In this document: piece after piece, positions 42,840 to 53,971 of the stretch
How positions within the stretch are numbered: the stretch's first letter is position 1
How the letters are laid out: every line of letters starts with the position of its first letter
Origin: Paralithodes platypus
Taxonomy: Eukaryota > Arthropoda > Malacostraca > Decapoda > Lithodidae
Length of the DNA: 64,000 nt
Reading direction: 5' to 3'
Assembly (NCBI GenBank): GCA_032716605.1
Contig: CM064560.1
Span: 15,386,567 to 15,450,566 of the forward strand
The notes under the pieces: generated by a model
Told to the model about the DNA's origin: nothing
What the model saw: only the letters and a program-made list of their open reading frames with translations
Database searches by the model: none
Position numbers and translations under genes: made by a program

Positions 42840-43790
42840 ATATTTTTCGATATACACAATTACACATGCACAAGTTTTCCAGACAAAACATATGGCTTTT
42901 CCTACTGTTTTTCATGTGATTAATTCGGTTTTAGCACCCATTTGAGGAGGAAATGTCCCGCTTTGGCCATACTCCATCACCCTAACAATTTCCATATTTT
43001 TGTCATTTTAGCCTAACTTAATTAACAACCTAACCTATCCTGGAAGTTATCGCTCCCAGACCCCGCGCTGGTCTTAGCGTTAATATAGAAGATCAGAAAA
43101 TACTAAAAATACGGTGGAAAAGGGAAGAAAAATAGATCTCCACTGATTGAAGATGGCCGCCTTTCCCTTATTTAACCCACATACAGTAGTCTAATAAAAA
43201 CAAAATAATAAAAATTTCCACAGGCAATGGCATCTAATATAATATAAGAATGATGTATGGGTCATAAAGATTGTATATATGGTATAAAGATTGAGATATC
43301 TAGCGCATGTGTAAATCGAAAATAATTCCGATTTATCCATCTTACCCCTTAAACACCCGCTCATATACTTGAAAACACTTAACCCGTTTAGCTAATAGTT
43401 CTTCAAGCGAGCGTTTTATTGATTTATTCTTCATCTACCTTTCAGTACAAGCCCCAACACATAGGGGAGTATTGTGGCTAAAGTCCATTCAGATAAAAGT
43501 GACTGGTCAAAGCGAGTATTAGTTTTTTACTTTACTTTAGTTGATGATAATTATTCGTTTTCTTTATTCATGGGCGATGTTATTACTAGAGAAAATAAAT
43601 ATGTTACCATAAACTATTATAAATATTACTTGCCAGGTTATTAATATTTATTTATCTTCAAGTTTTCGTCGTATATTTTAAATTGTATCCGATAATAAGC
43701 ATCAACACGATTTATTTACATACTATTAAGATAATATTTTATATATTCATGACAATTGTACTGAAGTTACCGGATGTCTACAAGATGCAC
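42840..43790. other. AT-rich intergenic DNA, no gene seen
   Basis: No reading frame or family repeat was recognised. A 50-bp stretch at 43030-43080 resembles 3005-3058 (TAACCTA, then CAGACCCCGCGCTGGTCTTA), so a further dispersed repeat exists. Confidence 0.5.
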
Positions 43791-43799
43791 TGATGTGTT

Positions 43800-44007
43800 A
43801 AGTTTATCATAACAGTTGGTCAGTGTAACTAGTTAGCCAGTACCTTGAGTAGCATTCTAGCGTACTACAGCTACCTGGTAAGTGTATGTCAGATAGTGTA
43901 ACTACAGTAGTTTACTAATACCTTTGGCAGCATTCTAGCATATTTTTATAATAATTTAATACGGTAGTAGGCTAGTAACCTATATATATATTTCTATTTT
44001 GGTACAG
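43800..44007 (+). promoter_or_regulatory. Candidate 5' UTR with intron before the retropepsin-like ORF
   Basis: CTACCTG|GTAAGTGT at about 43877 is a near-consensus donor. TTTCTATTTTGGTACAG|GCC at about 44007 is a fair acceptor, 26 bp before the ATG. Two imperfect copies of an 85-bp unit (CAGTGTAACTA, then GCAGCATTCTAGC) overlap this stretch. Confidence 0.35.
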
Positions 44008-44032
44008 GCCTACCATTCGGGTGCTAAATAAG

Positions 44033-45262
44033 ATGCAAACTCGAAGCAAGTCAGTGAAAGGAAGGGATTTGGTTATAGATACTAGGCAGCGAGCAAGAGA
44101 AGCTGCCAGGATGGCCGCCAGGGAGACAAAAGTCAACGATAAAGAAAGCGTCACTACTACATTATCTAGGAAACGGGCGAGGTCTCAGGATAACGTGGAG
44201 ACCGCTACTAAATGTCCTAGGATTGAGGCACAGGGGACAGCTCGAATTGTAGCTGCAAATACGGAGGGTCAAACTAAGAAGAGACCCATGACAGATAATT
44301 CCGCTTCAGTCAAGAAGAGGGCTAGGTTCGAAACGGAAAACACAACCGGGGCAGACACTAGGAATGCAAATAGTTGCATTGCATCCATAAAGGGTAATGA
44401 GGGTGAAGACAACGATTTGGAGCTGAGTTTTGGCTTGACTCCTGGCCTGATGAAAATTTGCGACCCACTGCCAAAACTAGAACAATACCCCTCGGCTAAG
44501 CTTCTCATGGGTCAATATCTCAAAGCAACGATCAATGACAAAATAGTAACGTTTTGCCTAAATTCCGGTACGACGGCGAACGTCATGGACCCACGAACTG
44601 CTAAAAGGTTAGGCGTTGACCAGATGAAAGCAACAGTTGAAAAAATTAAGGTCCATACACCAGAGGGGGTGAAATATATTACCATAAAATATGTGAATAA
44701 TGTAGAGATTTCTTTAAGTAACGGACTAAAATTCTATGCCGATTTTATTGTGCAAAAACAAGATTTTGGACAGGATAGGACCAAAATTCGGAATATTCTA
44801 GGCATTCCAACTTTAGCTCAACTCAACGCAGTTCAATCGTTTTCATCTCTTTCCCCGAGGGTCTATTTCAAACCAAGGGGAATATTTAGACCTATGAGAA
44901 GCACCCGGAAACTGTCGTCAAAGGGTACGTTAGGGATGCTGGTGTTTCCTTTTTCGTTGTACGCCAATAAAAATCTTTACATCATGGTGTCTTCGATTGC
45001 GTCCCAACAGTTCTACTTCAGCAAGCACGCTTGCAAGCGGCTTCGCCTGGAAACCAGCCCTCATACGGTAAACATATTTTCACTTCAGGGGGCTTTCCTG
45101 ACTGCAAGTGTGTCAAGGCAGGAATGCCAGTTAGGTTTTGATTTAATAATGGGCTTAAAAATGTTGAATCGGTACAAGTGCCTTATCGATTATGGTGCAA
45201 ACTTGATTTATTTCTTTGTGGGAAAATGCACTTACGTAACAGCGCTTTATGAATTAGAATAG
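44033..45262 (+). CDS. Intact ORF with two degenerate retropepsin-like domains
   Basis: 409 codons from ATG 44033 (an in-frame GTG lies 12 bp upstream) to TAG. Residues 1-110 are basic and polar with NLS-like clusters (SRKRARS, VKKRARF). Residues 158-266 follow the retropepsin plan: a strand pair (GQYLKATINDKIVTF), then LNSGTTANVMDPRTAKRLGV in place of the DTG/DSG loop, a flap-like middle, and ILGIPTLAQLNA as the closing ILG strand and helix. Residues 302-396 repeat the plan in shorter form: IMVSSIASQQFYFSKHACKR, then DLIMGLKMLNRYKCLIDYGA and LIYFF. The catalytic Asp is Asn (177) in the first and Ser in the second, so protease activity is unlikely. There is no zinc knuckle, RT or integrase nearby. 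It may be a domesticated retroelement gene (as with several Gag- or protease-derived host genes) or the gag-protease of an unrecognised element. The domain call rests on pattern reading alone. Confidence 0.65.
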   Translation: MQTRSKSVKGRDLVIDTRQRAREAARMAARETKVNDKESVTTTLSRKRARSQDNVETATKCPRIEAQGTARIVAANTEGQTKKRPMTDNSASVKKRARFETENTTGADTRNANSCIASIKGNEGEDNDLELSFGLTPGLMKICDPLPKLEQYPSAKLLMGQYLKATINDKIVTFCLNSGTTANVMDPRTAKRLGVDQMKATVEKIKVHTPEGVKYITIKYVNNVEISLSNGLKFYADFIVQKQDFGQDRTKIRNILGIPTLAQLNAVQSFSSLSPRVYFKPRGIFRPMRSTRKLSSKGTLGMLVFPFSLYANKNLYIMVSSIASQQFYFSKHACKRLRLETSPHTVNIFSLQGAFLTASVSRQECQLGFDLIMGLKMLNRYKCLIDYGANLIYFFVGKCTYVTALYELE

Positions 45263-45269
45263 TCTATAA

Positions 45270-45960
45270 AACCTACAAAATTAACTAGAAAAAAACAAAG
45301 GCGTTAGGCAGGAAAAATAGAAAATATGTATGATTATGGGGTTTTACTTTAATTAAATATTTTATATTATGTTTCATATTTATTTTATACGGGCACATCA
45401 TTATTTATACACCTCTAAAGGATAACTTATTATGGAAACTTTAATTATTCTTTTCATATCTTCTATTTTGCGCAGCATAATTAACGCTTTAAGTACATGT
45501 CGACGCTTTTTATAATTATTTGCTTCAGGCTAAATTTGGAAGATTTTTAAGTTTTAGGAAGGACCTCTACACTGTAATAAATAGAAAGGTAAATACAGGT
45601 ATACAAAATCATTGGGTACATTGAAAGTGATATACCTTTCTATCGTTATACTAGACAGGTATGTTACTGTCAATATACCTAATTAATAAAGGTATACAGT
45701 ACTATTATGGAACCTTTATATGCCTTTTCCATACCCATACTTTTTTTGAGTGTAGGATTGAAAGAGGCATATACTCGGTTCACTCTTAGACTACCCGCAA
45801 ATCCTTCCTAACTTTAATATGTTTTTGAATGATGGCCGGAAGAAAATAAACAAACGCGTCCTCATGAACTGAAAGAGCTAAAGAAAATGTTACGCTAGAC
45901 ATAAACAATATCGTGAATTCTTCTAATGGGGAGAAACTAGGAGCTCAGTATATACAGTAT
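45270..45960. other. 3' flank of the ORF with a disrupted M2-like core
   Basis: AT-rich. TTAGGAAGGACCTC (about 45555) and AATCCTTCCTAA (about 45800) are M2 inner blocks separated by about 230 bp of other sequence with GGTATAC motifs, suggesting an insertion in an M2 copy. Confidence 0.5.
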
Positions 45961-45967
45961 ATGCAAT

Positions 45968-46203
45968 CAAATACAAGGCGAGTTATACAATTGGTACAGT
46001 TTGCCACACATATTCTATTCCGTTGGGTCGTGATTTGGCAGCGCTACACCAGCTTCCCCAACCCCCTTCCCTCCCTCCACCTCATATTGGTAGGAGGTGG
46101 AGTGAGGGAGGGCGGTTGGGGAGGTGGGTGCAGCGCTGCCAAATCACGACCCCAACGGAATAGAATATGTGCGGCAAACTGTACAAGACAACGTTGTATT
46201 TAT
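45968..46203. repeat. Long hairpin-forming inverted repeat
   Basis: Arms of about 110 bp around an 8-bp centre: TTGCCACACATATTCTATTC, CGTGATTTGGCAGCGCT and CCCTCCCTCCACCTC mirrored on the other side, with only a few mismatches. It could be a fold-back MITE. If transcribed it would give long dsRNA. Confidence 0.85.
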
Positions 46204-46331
46204 ACACAAAGAATACCTCACAAACTGAGATGTTACACATGAAATCAAAATAACAAGGAACACTAACAACACTGTCATATTCATTTTACATGATTTAGGG
46301 CAAGCAATAGAGTACGTGCTTGAATTTGAGT

Positions 46332-46400
46332 TTAAGGGGAGATGGGCCACTTTTCTGGACCACTTTCTCCCTCGTGTTTAGCTCCATTAGTTTTGAGATT
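46332..46400 (+). mobile_element. M1 MITE, left 70 bp only
   Basis: TTAAGGGGAGATGGGCCAC to the first sub-repeat, cut at a TTAA that begins unrelated sequence. Confidence 0.75.
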
Positions 46401-46719
46401 TTAACCCTTTCACGTTTTTATGACTATGTTATGCCCTGATTTTATACAGGATTAACGATTGATCAAGGTGAGTTCTTCGAGACTGGAATATCAGATTTCA
46501 TGCAAATACATATAAGGAATCAATAGAACACATAATATAATTTCGGAATGTGGTTTGTAATACATCTTTTTATATGTAGCACTTATTAACATAGCAAAAC
46601 GAATAAATTCACTTAGTAAAACATGAAGGGGCAAAAGATTCAGTATCAATATTGGTCTTTCAATTCTTCTAGCACGATCGCGGATCTGGATGGAGCGCGC
46701 ACTACCACTTTCAACACTC

Positions 46720-47240
46720 GGGCGGGTGCCCGACCCCGAAAGGGGTTGAAATAGGGGAGCTATCCCCCCGCCAAAGGCGGCTTTCTAGGGCCTTTCCTAG
46801 CTGATGCTGAGAGGATTGGGTTCTAGTCATGTGGTGATGGGCTGGTCTATCAGAGTGAGAACTGAGCGATCTCTGCCATACCCATAGCTTACTCTGACTG
46901 TTCCTTTAACTTATATATTTTCTAGATCTCAAGTGACGGCGTCTTTTCCGTGGATTGACCTCCCAATCTACCAAGATTGGAAGCCAAAGCGTCACATTTT
47001 TCCCTTGCCCCTCAATTTCTCTTCATAATTGCTGAGGGGCACAGGGCCCTGGGTGGGGCTTTGGTTTCCCGGGTGTTTCCGCACCCTCCTCAGCTCCCCG
47101 CCATGGAGTGGCTTCGGTCACCCAGGCTTTATTGTGGTCGGCAGGGAGGGTTCTGTGGGGGCGCTCGGTTATGGCCTTGGAATTGCTCGGGGCCTTGGGG
47201 CTGTTCGGCCAGGCAGCTTGGGGAACAACAACAACAACAA
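46720..47240 (+). mobile_element. (AAC)-tailed retroposon, full-length copy
   Basis: Over 90 percent like the copy at 29427 by eye, with seven AAC units and flanking duplication CAACACTC (46712-46719 and 47241-47248). Confidence 0.88.
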
Positions 47241-47259
47241 CAACACTCAGGTATTATTC

Positions 47260-49530
47260 TTCTGAGACAGGTACAATTAGGAATATAATAGAATTTCACT
47301 CGTGGGGTACCTATTAAGTTTTTAGAAGTATCATATGAAATTAATTGCGTATACCTTGTGTTCTGTTATTTCTTTAGACGTGCAGATATCTTCCGGTATT
47401 TATTTTCACAAAACACGGATTACTCATCATGAAACAAAATTATATATTTAGTCGACTGGTTATGCACGGTATATGAATTCGTCACTGAGATTACTTATTT
47501 CACGACCTATCCCACAAACTCTCGGAATCTCATAATATCTATACCATAGTCTCAAATAGGGAAGACTTATTACATGGCTTAGGGTAAAATATACTGTCGC
47601 TACAGTTAGGCTATCTCTTAGTATCTTAGCACTGATACTGAATTAATTGGCAATGTACAGGGAACACTTGTAACATAATCTGATCACTCGTCATTGGTAG
47701 CAAATAACTTAGGGGGGGGAGGGGCACAGGTGAACAATCGATCATATAGTACGGTATCTCCGCACTGATACAACAATAATTAATAATGCACTGTTGAGTT
47801 GTCTTCTTGGTATCTCGATGCACTGTCGTTGAGGGTTTCTTGGCTGCTCAGTGGGCCGTCCAGGGTGTCCGGTAGTGTGAAGAAGTTACAGTTGGGTTAA
47901 TGGGCTTTGGGTCTTAAATATGGTTCCGTAACTATGAGGAGTACAGTTGGTCACCATATCGAACTAATGCAAGTATTCTAAGCATGTAGCTTTTGAAAGA
48001 ATACTTGACTATTCTGACCTTTAATATTAACCGTTGATGAAGTTCCGTTCAGGTGCTCTTGAGCTAGGATTTTAAATGTTATGTTTCAGGCAGGGGCCGG
48101 ATTAACAAAACATCGGACGAACGCAAGAGAAGTCGATACAAGTAACTCTTCTTGACAGTCTCTAATCTTTTTAAGAGGTTCAAAGAACTCGGGCGGTGCT
48201 TAACCTTTTAGTCACAAATCCTGGTGGGTTGCCACAGACAATTTGTGCCTAGGATCTATATATGCTAAGTGCTCCTGAAAGTATCTCGCATAGACCCTTC
48301 TAACACAAAAGATCTTTCTATCCTAGATCTCCGTGAGTTAAATGCCAGTATAATGTCTAAAATAATAAATGTATTGAAAGGTAGGGTTGCCTTCGTCTTT
48401 CAATATTTGTATTAGGTTAGAGAATAAACTAATATGAATAACTATATTAAATTCTGGGTTGCCAGAAGTAATCAGTTATACGTATGTAGCTACTGTTGCA
48501 CTATATAAATGATTAGAAACCCAAGTGGAAGAGGCCATACCAACAATGAGTTTTTAATACACTTACTTTGTATTTATATATATAGGTATTATTTAAGGTC
48601 TCTATAATAACCGATGGGTGGCCACGATCAATAAAGATCCTAAAACAGGTTTATATATATATCACAGATAGTATACAGACTCCGGGGTGCCGTTCGTCAA
48701 TAACTACTCTTGAGTTTGGGTATAAAATAGTCTTCAATCAGAGCGGGGTGCCGATCGTACAGAAGCGATATTTCTACGTGCCTGAACTCCCTCCTCCTAG
48801 AGTTTATATATAATTTGTCAGTGAGGGGGTAGAAGGGGGGGGGGGGGGGGGCACTCGGTGTTGTCGAGTCTGAATGATGGTTTGTTTACTATTATAAGAG
48901 GGGTTTAGGAATGGGAGACATAAGGTTTATCTACACACATGATGCTCTATTGGATTGTTTACTTGATTGGGTAATGGTTAATAGTAGTCTTAAAATTACT
49001 TATTGGTGGATATAGCAGGACTTCAAGCTGGCAAGCTTTCTGAGGTGTGGAGAAGGTCAGGGCTGGGGTGTTTTCTGAACTTTGAAAACGGTTTACTTTA
49101 CTTTTGAGGCAGCTGTGTACTGTGGTGGCTTAAAACTTGTCTGAGTAATTCATTTCTTATTCTGCGTATCCTGGATTATATGGTATGGGTAACTTAAACA
49201 TCTAACATATATGTGCACGTTATGGGCTGGCTGTTTGGCAAGAGTTTCTTCACTGGGCCGCTCTCGAGGTCAAGGGGGCGGGGCGCGTCGCTAGTTGGGT
49301 CGACAGGGGGGAGGCGTGGGGTTTTTCCCAGAGTTGACGTTGCCTTCCACTTGGAGTATACCGAATTATATTTAATCTCGAAAGGTTTGATTCAGGGGAA
49401 CAGGAATTATGGATTTCCTTGTTTCTAGCTGGATAGTATCAGTACCTACCATTTTCGTTCTTGATGGGGTAGGTAGTATTCAGTGAGGGAGGCTTCCTTT
49501 AGTGTAGAGGTTAGGGGGGAAGGGGGATTT
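47260..49530. other. Unassigned 2.3 kb
   Basis: No coding region was supported. Motifs of the form GGGTTGCC or GGGGTGCC recur irregularly at about 48229, 48384, 48457, 48614, 48688 and 48745, as if from an old, diverged tandem repeat. A 20-G run lies near 48835. Frames of about 70 codons lack any recognisable feature. Confidence 0.4.
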
Positions 49531-49535
49531 TTCCC

Positions 49536-50030
49536 TGGGTGGTCAGGAAGGCCTACATCTCGTTAGCCTCGCACGGTCGCCCCTGCATGTCGGGAACTGT
49601 GAAGGTAGGGATGTTTACTAGGGAAGTTTCTTACGTATTTGTTTAGCAAGTGAATGCTTCTGGACCTTAGGGAGTCCACTTCTATTTGTCATAGTGGTGT
49701 ATGATGGGCTAGTTGATGTTTGAAGTTTCTTTCGTCATACTATCATGCGACCTCGGCCGAGGCTACCTGGGTCACTCAGGGACGGATGACCTGAGGGGGA
49801 TTGGAAGGCCTTCATTCTGCTAGTGCCGCACATGCCCGGATCGGGAATGGCAAGGTAGTGATGTTTACTAGGAAGTGTTATAGTGTTCTTTTAGCAATTG
49901 AACGTTGCCGGACCCTAGGAAACAACATATTGATTTATCGTAGTGGTCCGTGGTGGCACGAGTTGAGTGATGAGTATCTTTTTGCAATACCATCGTGGGG
50001 ACTCGGGTGAGGCTACCGAGGTGATTCCTT
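49536..50030. repeat. Old tandem duplication, about 250 bp unit
   Basis: Blocks GGAAGGCCTxCAT, GGTAGxGATGTTTACTAGG, TTTAGCAAxTGAA, CCGGACC-type and GAGGCTACC occur in the same order at 49545-49775 and 49800-50020. Confidence 0.7.
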
Positions 50031-50289
50031 TGATCTATTTTCGGTAGCAGGTATAGAGGTGAGAGTCGCTTACAGTTGGGAAGGACAGAAATGTGGGTTG
50101 CGTGAGTTTAATTGGAGGAGGTACAGGGGTGTTCAAAAAGGCATATACATCTTGTTCATATGGTTATCAAGCATCTCTCTGCGATGGTTGTATTCAGATT
50201 CTTTCACAATCAAATACATACATGACAACACAACAATATTGTCATGTATCCCAACCTTCATAATCTGAACATTGTGGGACATGACTCTT

Positions 50290-50690
50290 GCCTAACTACA
50301 TACATACACAACTATAATATAAAGAAATAATGAGCATAGGGGACTACATACATACACAATTATAATATAAAGAAACAATGAGCATAGGGGACTACATACA
50401 TACACAATTATAATATAAAGAAACAATGAGCATAGGGGACTACATACATACACAATTATAATATAAAGAAACAATGAGCATAGGGGACTACATACATACA
50501 CAATTATAATATAAAGAAACAATGAGCATAGGCGATGGTCTGACAGGCTCTCGTAATTCGACGAGATCCCCAGACATGGTCCTTGCATAATCAATTACAT
50601 ACACGATAACCAACAACCTTGGCATGTATCCTAACCTACGTAATCTGAACATTGTCGGGCATGACCCTTACCTACTTACATACAGTACAT
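50290..50690. repeat. 48-bp tandem repeat, five copies, with flanking duplicates
   Basis: Unit ACTACATACATACACAATTA, TAATATAAAGAAACAATG, AGCATAGGGG. Sequences on both sides (CATGTATCCxAACCT, then TAATCTGAACATTGTxGG) are also copies of each other. The 100-codon frame here exists only because 48 is divisible by three. Confidence 0.9.
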
Positions 50691-51520
50691 ACATAACTAA
50701 AACATACAGTCATAATAGGTGTCGCAATATCAGACACGCTCTTCCTTGGTCCTTTCGTTTCCTGGGGATTTTGTTGTGGATGGAGATTTCGTTCCCGGGA
50801 ATTTTAATTTCTGGGGTACTTTACTCCTAATTTCTAAGGTACATTTGGTTCCTATATTGATGGTGTCTTTTTCTCTATAATGTTTATTTGCATTAGAAAT
50901 GATATCTTACTCGTATGAGGTTTTCTGTTTCACGGCGTTTTATTTGATTCTTATTTCTTTGTTTACATTTATATTCTTATTTATTTGTTTACATGTTTAT
51001 ATTTATTTTGCATAGGATGTTGGTTGTCCTAAAAAGGTTGAGAATATAGCACCTTCTTGGGGGTGGTCTGTCGGGGTTCCTTTCCTGCCGCTTCTACTGT
51101 TGCGAGGCGGCGGTAGTCCTTTGTTGTTTGGGTCTTTGGCCTTGACCCTGCCATTGGCGCGGTGGGCTTGTCTCCTTTCTTTATCTCTTTTCGGTCCTGG
51201 CTCTTTCTTTTCTAGTTTCTTTTGTCTTTGTTGGTTTCTCTTTTCTTCTTCTGTATTCCGTCCTGGTTCTCTCCTTTCTGTTTTCTTTTGTCCTTGGTTT
51301 TTTTTCTTTTCTTCTGTATTTCACAGAGGTTGCCAGATTAGCAATAAGAAATAGAGTTCTCTCACTCTTATAATTACCTCTCCAAAATGAGTTTTCTGCC
51401 CACAGCTAACTCAAAGACAACTGCAGAGGTTGAAGTAACTAAACTAAAGGTTTCTAAATACCCCTGATGGTAATAAAGGCTTTAAAGTATCCCCAATAGG
51501 CTCAAAATCGCGTCATATGT
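50690..51520. other. Unassigned T-rich DNA
   Basis: Pyrimidine-rich with an imperfect 80-bp duplication near 51180-51330 (TTTCTTTTGTCxTTGGTT). No gene was supported. Confidence 0.4.
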
Positions 51521-51526
51521 CGGAGA

Positions 51527-51626
51527 GGGTTAAGGGGGGAGGGGGTAGTGGCTTATTTTGGACCCCTTCTCCCTCATGCTTAGCCCCATTAAACTTGGAG
51601 AGGGCAGCAAACCCAAGTAAATAAAT

Positions 51627-51669
<43 letters not shown>

Positions 51670-51690
51670 CGAGAGAGAGAGAGGTAAATA
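51527..51690 (+). repeat. M1 left fragment and (GA)n microsatellite
   Basis: 51527-51598 is the first 70 bp of M1. 51631-51681 is GA with a few C interruptions. Confidence 0.8.
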
Positions 51691-51812
51691 ACATAGCTTT
51701 GTAGAATGACATGGGGACAACAATATATGCGTGTTTTTTGTGGCCAACCTTTAGTGATAATGTAATACCCGGATGGGGGCCAGTGTGTGGGGGTCGTGTT
51801 CCTGTTAAAGTA

Positions 51813-52026
51813 TTAACCCTTTCAAGCTCCAATACGCATTTCTGTTTTGTTTTTTGGTAATTATTAGACGACTTTATTCAGGTTAGGAAGGGTATATGGA
51901 AGTCAGAGGGTTAATTGAGAGAGTCTTTACCCTTTTAATACCCACAGAACCTTCCTAAGCTGCATAAAACCGTCTAATGCTAGCCAAAATATACTGCTAA
52001 AACGCGTCAGAGCTTCAAGGGGTTAA
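51813..52026. mobile_element. M2-like MITE, subfamily with different tips
   Basis: 214 bp, TTAA to TTAA. The inner M2 blocks (AGACGACTTTATTCAGG, CCTTCCTAAGCTGCATAAAA) are kept but the ends are CCCTTTCAAGCTCCAATACG and its mirror. Its right TTAA starts an M1 copy. Confidence 0.8.
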
Positions 52027-52109
52027 GGGGAGAGGTTTACCTTTTTGCTCTATTTTTTTTCCATGTATTTACTGTTTGTTTAGTTTTCTCCCTAAACCTC
52101 CATTACATA

Positions 52110-52164
<55 letters not shown>

Positions 52165-52300
52165 CCCCTTCAAGATAAATTTGTAAAAAAAAAATCGGTA
52201 GAGAAATATCCTGGCCGAAGCCCGGTTTCTCTTAAAACTACCGGCTCGCTATCGCTCGCCAAGAAAATACGACACCTAAATGGCACGAAAGGTCTAAATA
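52023..52300 (-). mobile_element. M1 MITE, truncated, with a 50-A run
   Basis: Internal M1 blocks are present. The AAGCTT segment is replaced by a poly(A) tract at 52112-52162. Confidence 0.75.
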
Positions 52301-52351
52301 TGAGGCCAGTGTATGGGATTGGTGTTGCTGGTGTAGTATTTACTGGGCGGC

Positions 52352-52550
52352 ATTATAACCCCTTCTGTACCAGGGAAGTCCTTTTCCTCATATTCTGGCA
52401 ACTATTAGACGATTTTATTCAACTTAGGATGGTCCTCTAGCGATAATAAGGCTTCAAACTATCTCAACCAACCTTTTTAACTACCACAAATCCTTCCTAA
52501 GCTGCATAGTATCGTCAAAATGTTGCTAGAATAAAATTAACACACGTTAA
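52352..52550. mobile_element. M2 MITE copy without M1 insertion
   Basis: CCCCTTCTGTACCAGGGAAG start, inner blocks present, with CAAACTATCTCAACCAACC at the site where other copies carry M1. Confidence 0.8.
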
Positions 52551-52589
52551 GTATGGCTTCCGGCTCAGAATGGGATATACAGTATATAT

Positions 52590-52790
52590 TAGGGGAGGTG
52601 TGGCGGAGTGGTCTTGCCACTGGCCTGGTAATCCAAAGGTCCCGGGTTCAAATCCCAATGTATCAATGGGAAGATATTATTGGGATGGAATTTGTGCTGT
52701 ACCTGGTATCAGTGCATTACCACAAGCCCACCGAAACGTCAATAAAATACCCTCATTGTTCCCTGAATAAATAGCACTGTATGAATATTC
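52590..52790 (+). mobile_element. tRNA-derived SINE
   Basis: GTGTGGCGGAGTGGTCTTGC (A box), CTGGTAA loop, and CCCGGGTTCAAATCCC (B box) over 72 bp, followed by a roughly 110-bp body ending in CTGAATAAATAG. The T-arm does not close well, and a body follows, so this is a SINE and not a tRNA gene. Confidence 0.7.
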
Positions 52791-53119
52791 CCATATTCAA
52801 AATATGCTATAGGGGTGCAATGCCTGGTGAGTTATCTGCTCAACAGGTGGCGTTGTGTGTGTGTAAGTGTGAGAGTCCGAGTGTGGGGAGTGAGACAGTG
52901 AAGCACGGGAACGAGGTGGCTTCAGAGATGGGGTCGTTTCGGGCCATGAGTGAGCACCGTGCCTCATGTGAAGGCAAGATGGCAGGTGCTCGTTGTACTC
53001 TACGTGCTTCACATGTCTCACTCCCTAGACTGGAACAAGACCTCACGGGCTTCACTGTTCATTGTAAAGCGGTGAATGTTAAGGCTCTCAGCCTATGCCC
53101 GAGAGGAAGTAAGTTGGAA

Positions 53120-53124
53120 TATAG

Positions 53125-53184
<60 letters not shown>

Positions 53185-53240
53185 ATATATATAATGTTTT
53201 GCTTTCCCAGATTAAAATCAGCCACATTAACCCTATAAAG

Positions 53241-53311
<71 letters not shown>

Positions 53312-53315
53312 GCAG
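53120..53315. repeat. poly(A), (TA)n and (GA)n tracts
   Basis: About 27 A at 53125, TA repeats to 53192, GA at 53244-53308. Confidence 0.95.
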
Positions 53316-53686
53316 ACACACCGATAGCGAGAGCGAGAGCAAATGAAAATAAAAATCCTGAAATGTAATACTCCTCCATTACTCCGATAACCCGTGAAGG
53401 CAGTGATGGTGGCTCTGAATATCTCAGTATCAGGGAATTAACTCAATAATCCATACGTTCCTAACTCCCGGGGTTAGATCCAATGCTACTTTTGTGTGAG
53501 TGAGTGAGTCAGTACAAAAGGGTATAAAGGAAATCAAGAAACAACAGATCTAGTGACCCTTCTAGGCTGCTTGTCCTCCAAAACACTGAGGATCAAGTGT
53601 CCAAACAGTAGTTTAGAGTGGGTAAGGGAACATTGGAAAGGGAACTATTGCCCTGGAACTAATGTCCGTGGCAGGATTAGGAAGTT

Positions 53687-53733
53687 AGTAAGTGAGTGAG
53701 TGAGTGAGTGAGTGAGTGAGTGAGTGAGTGAGT

Positions 53734-53807
<74 letters not shown>

Positions 53808-53923
53808 CTGAACCCCATTACTCCTCCTTTACTCAGGTAAGACATTGATCATCGCTCTCAGTATCAAGGAAACAACTCAATAATCAATACATTTATAACT
53901 CAGACGATTAAATCCAATGGTAC

Positions 53924-53966
<43 letters not shown>
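53687..53966. repeat. (GTGA)n, (GA)n and (GT)n microsatellites
   Basis: GTGA at 53687-53739 runs directly into GA to 53805; a separate GT run lies at 53931-53966. Confidence 0.95.

Positions 53967-53971
<5 letters not shown>

Noticed and set aside
52781..53194. 137-codon frame ending in poly-Lys and Ile-Tyr repeats
   Set aside because: Its tail is the poly(A)/(TA)n tract and its body has no recognisable feature.
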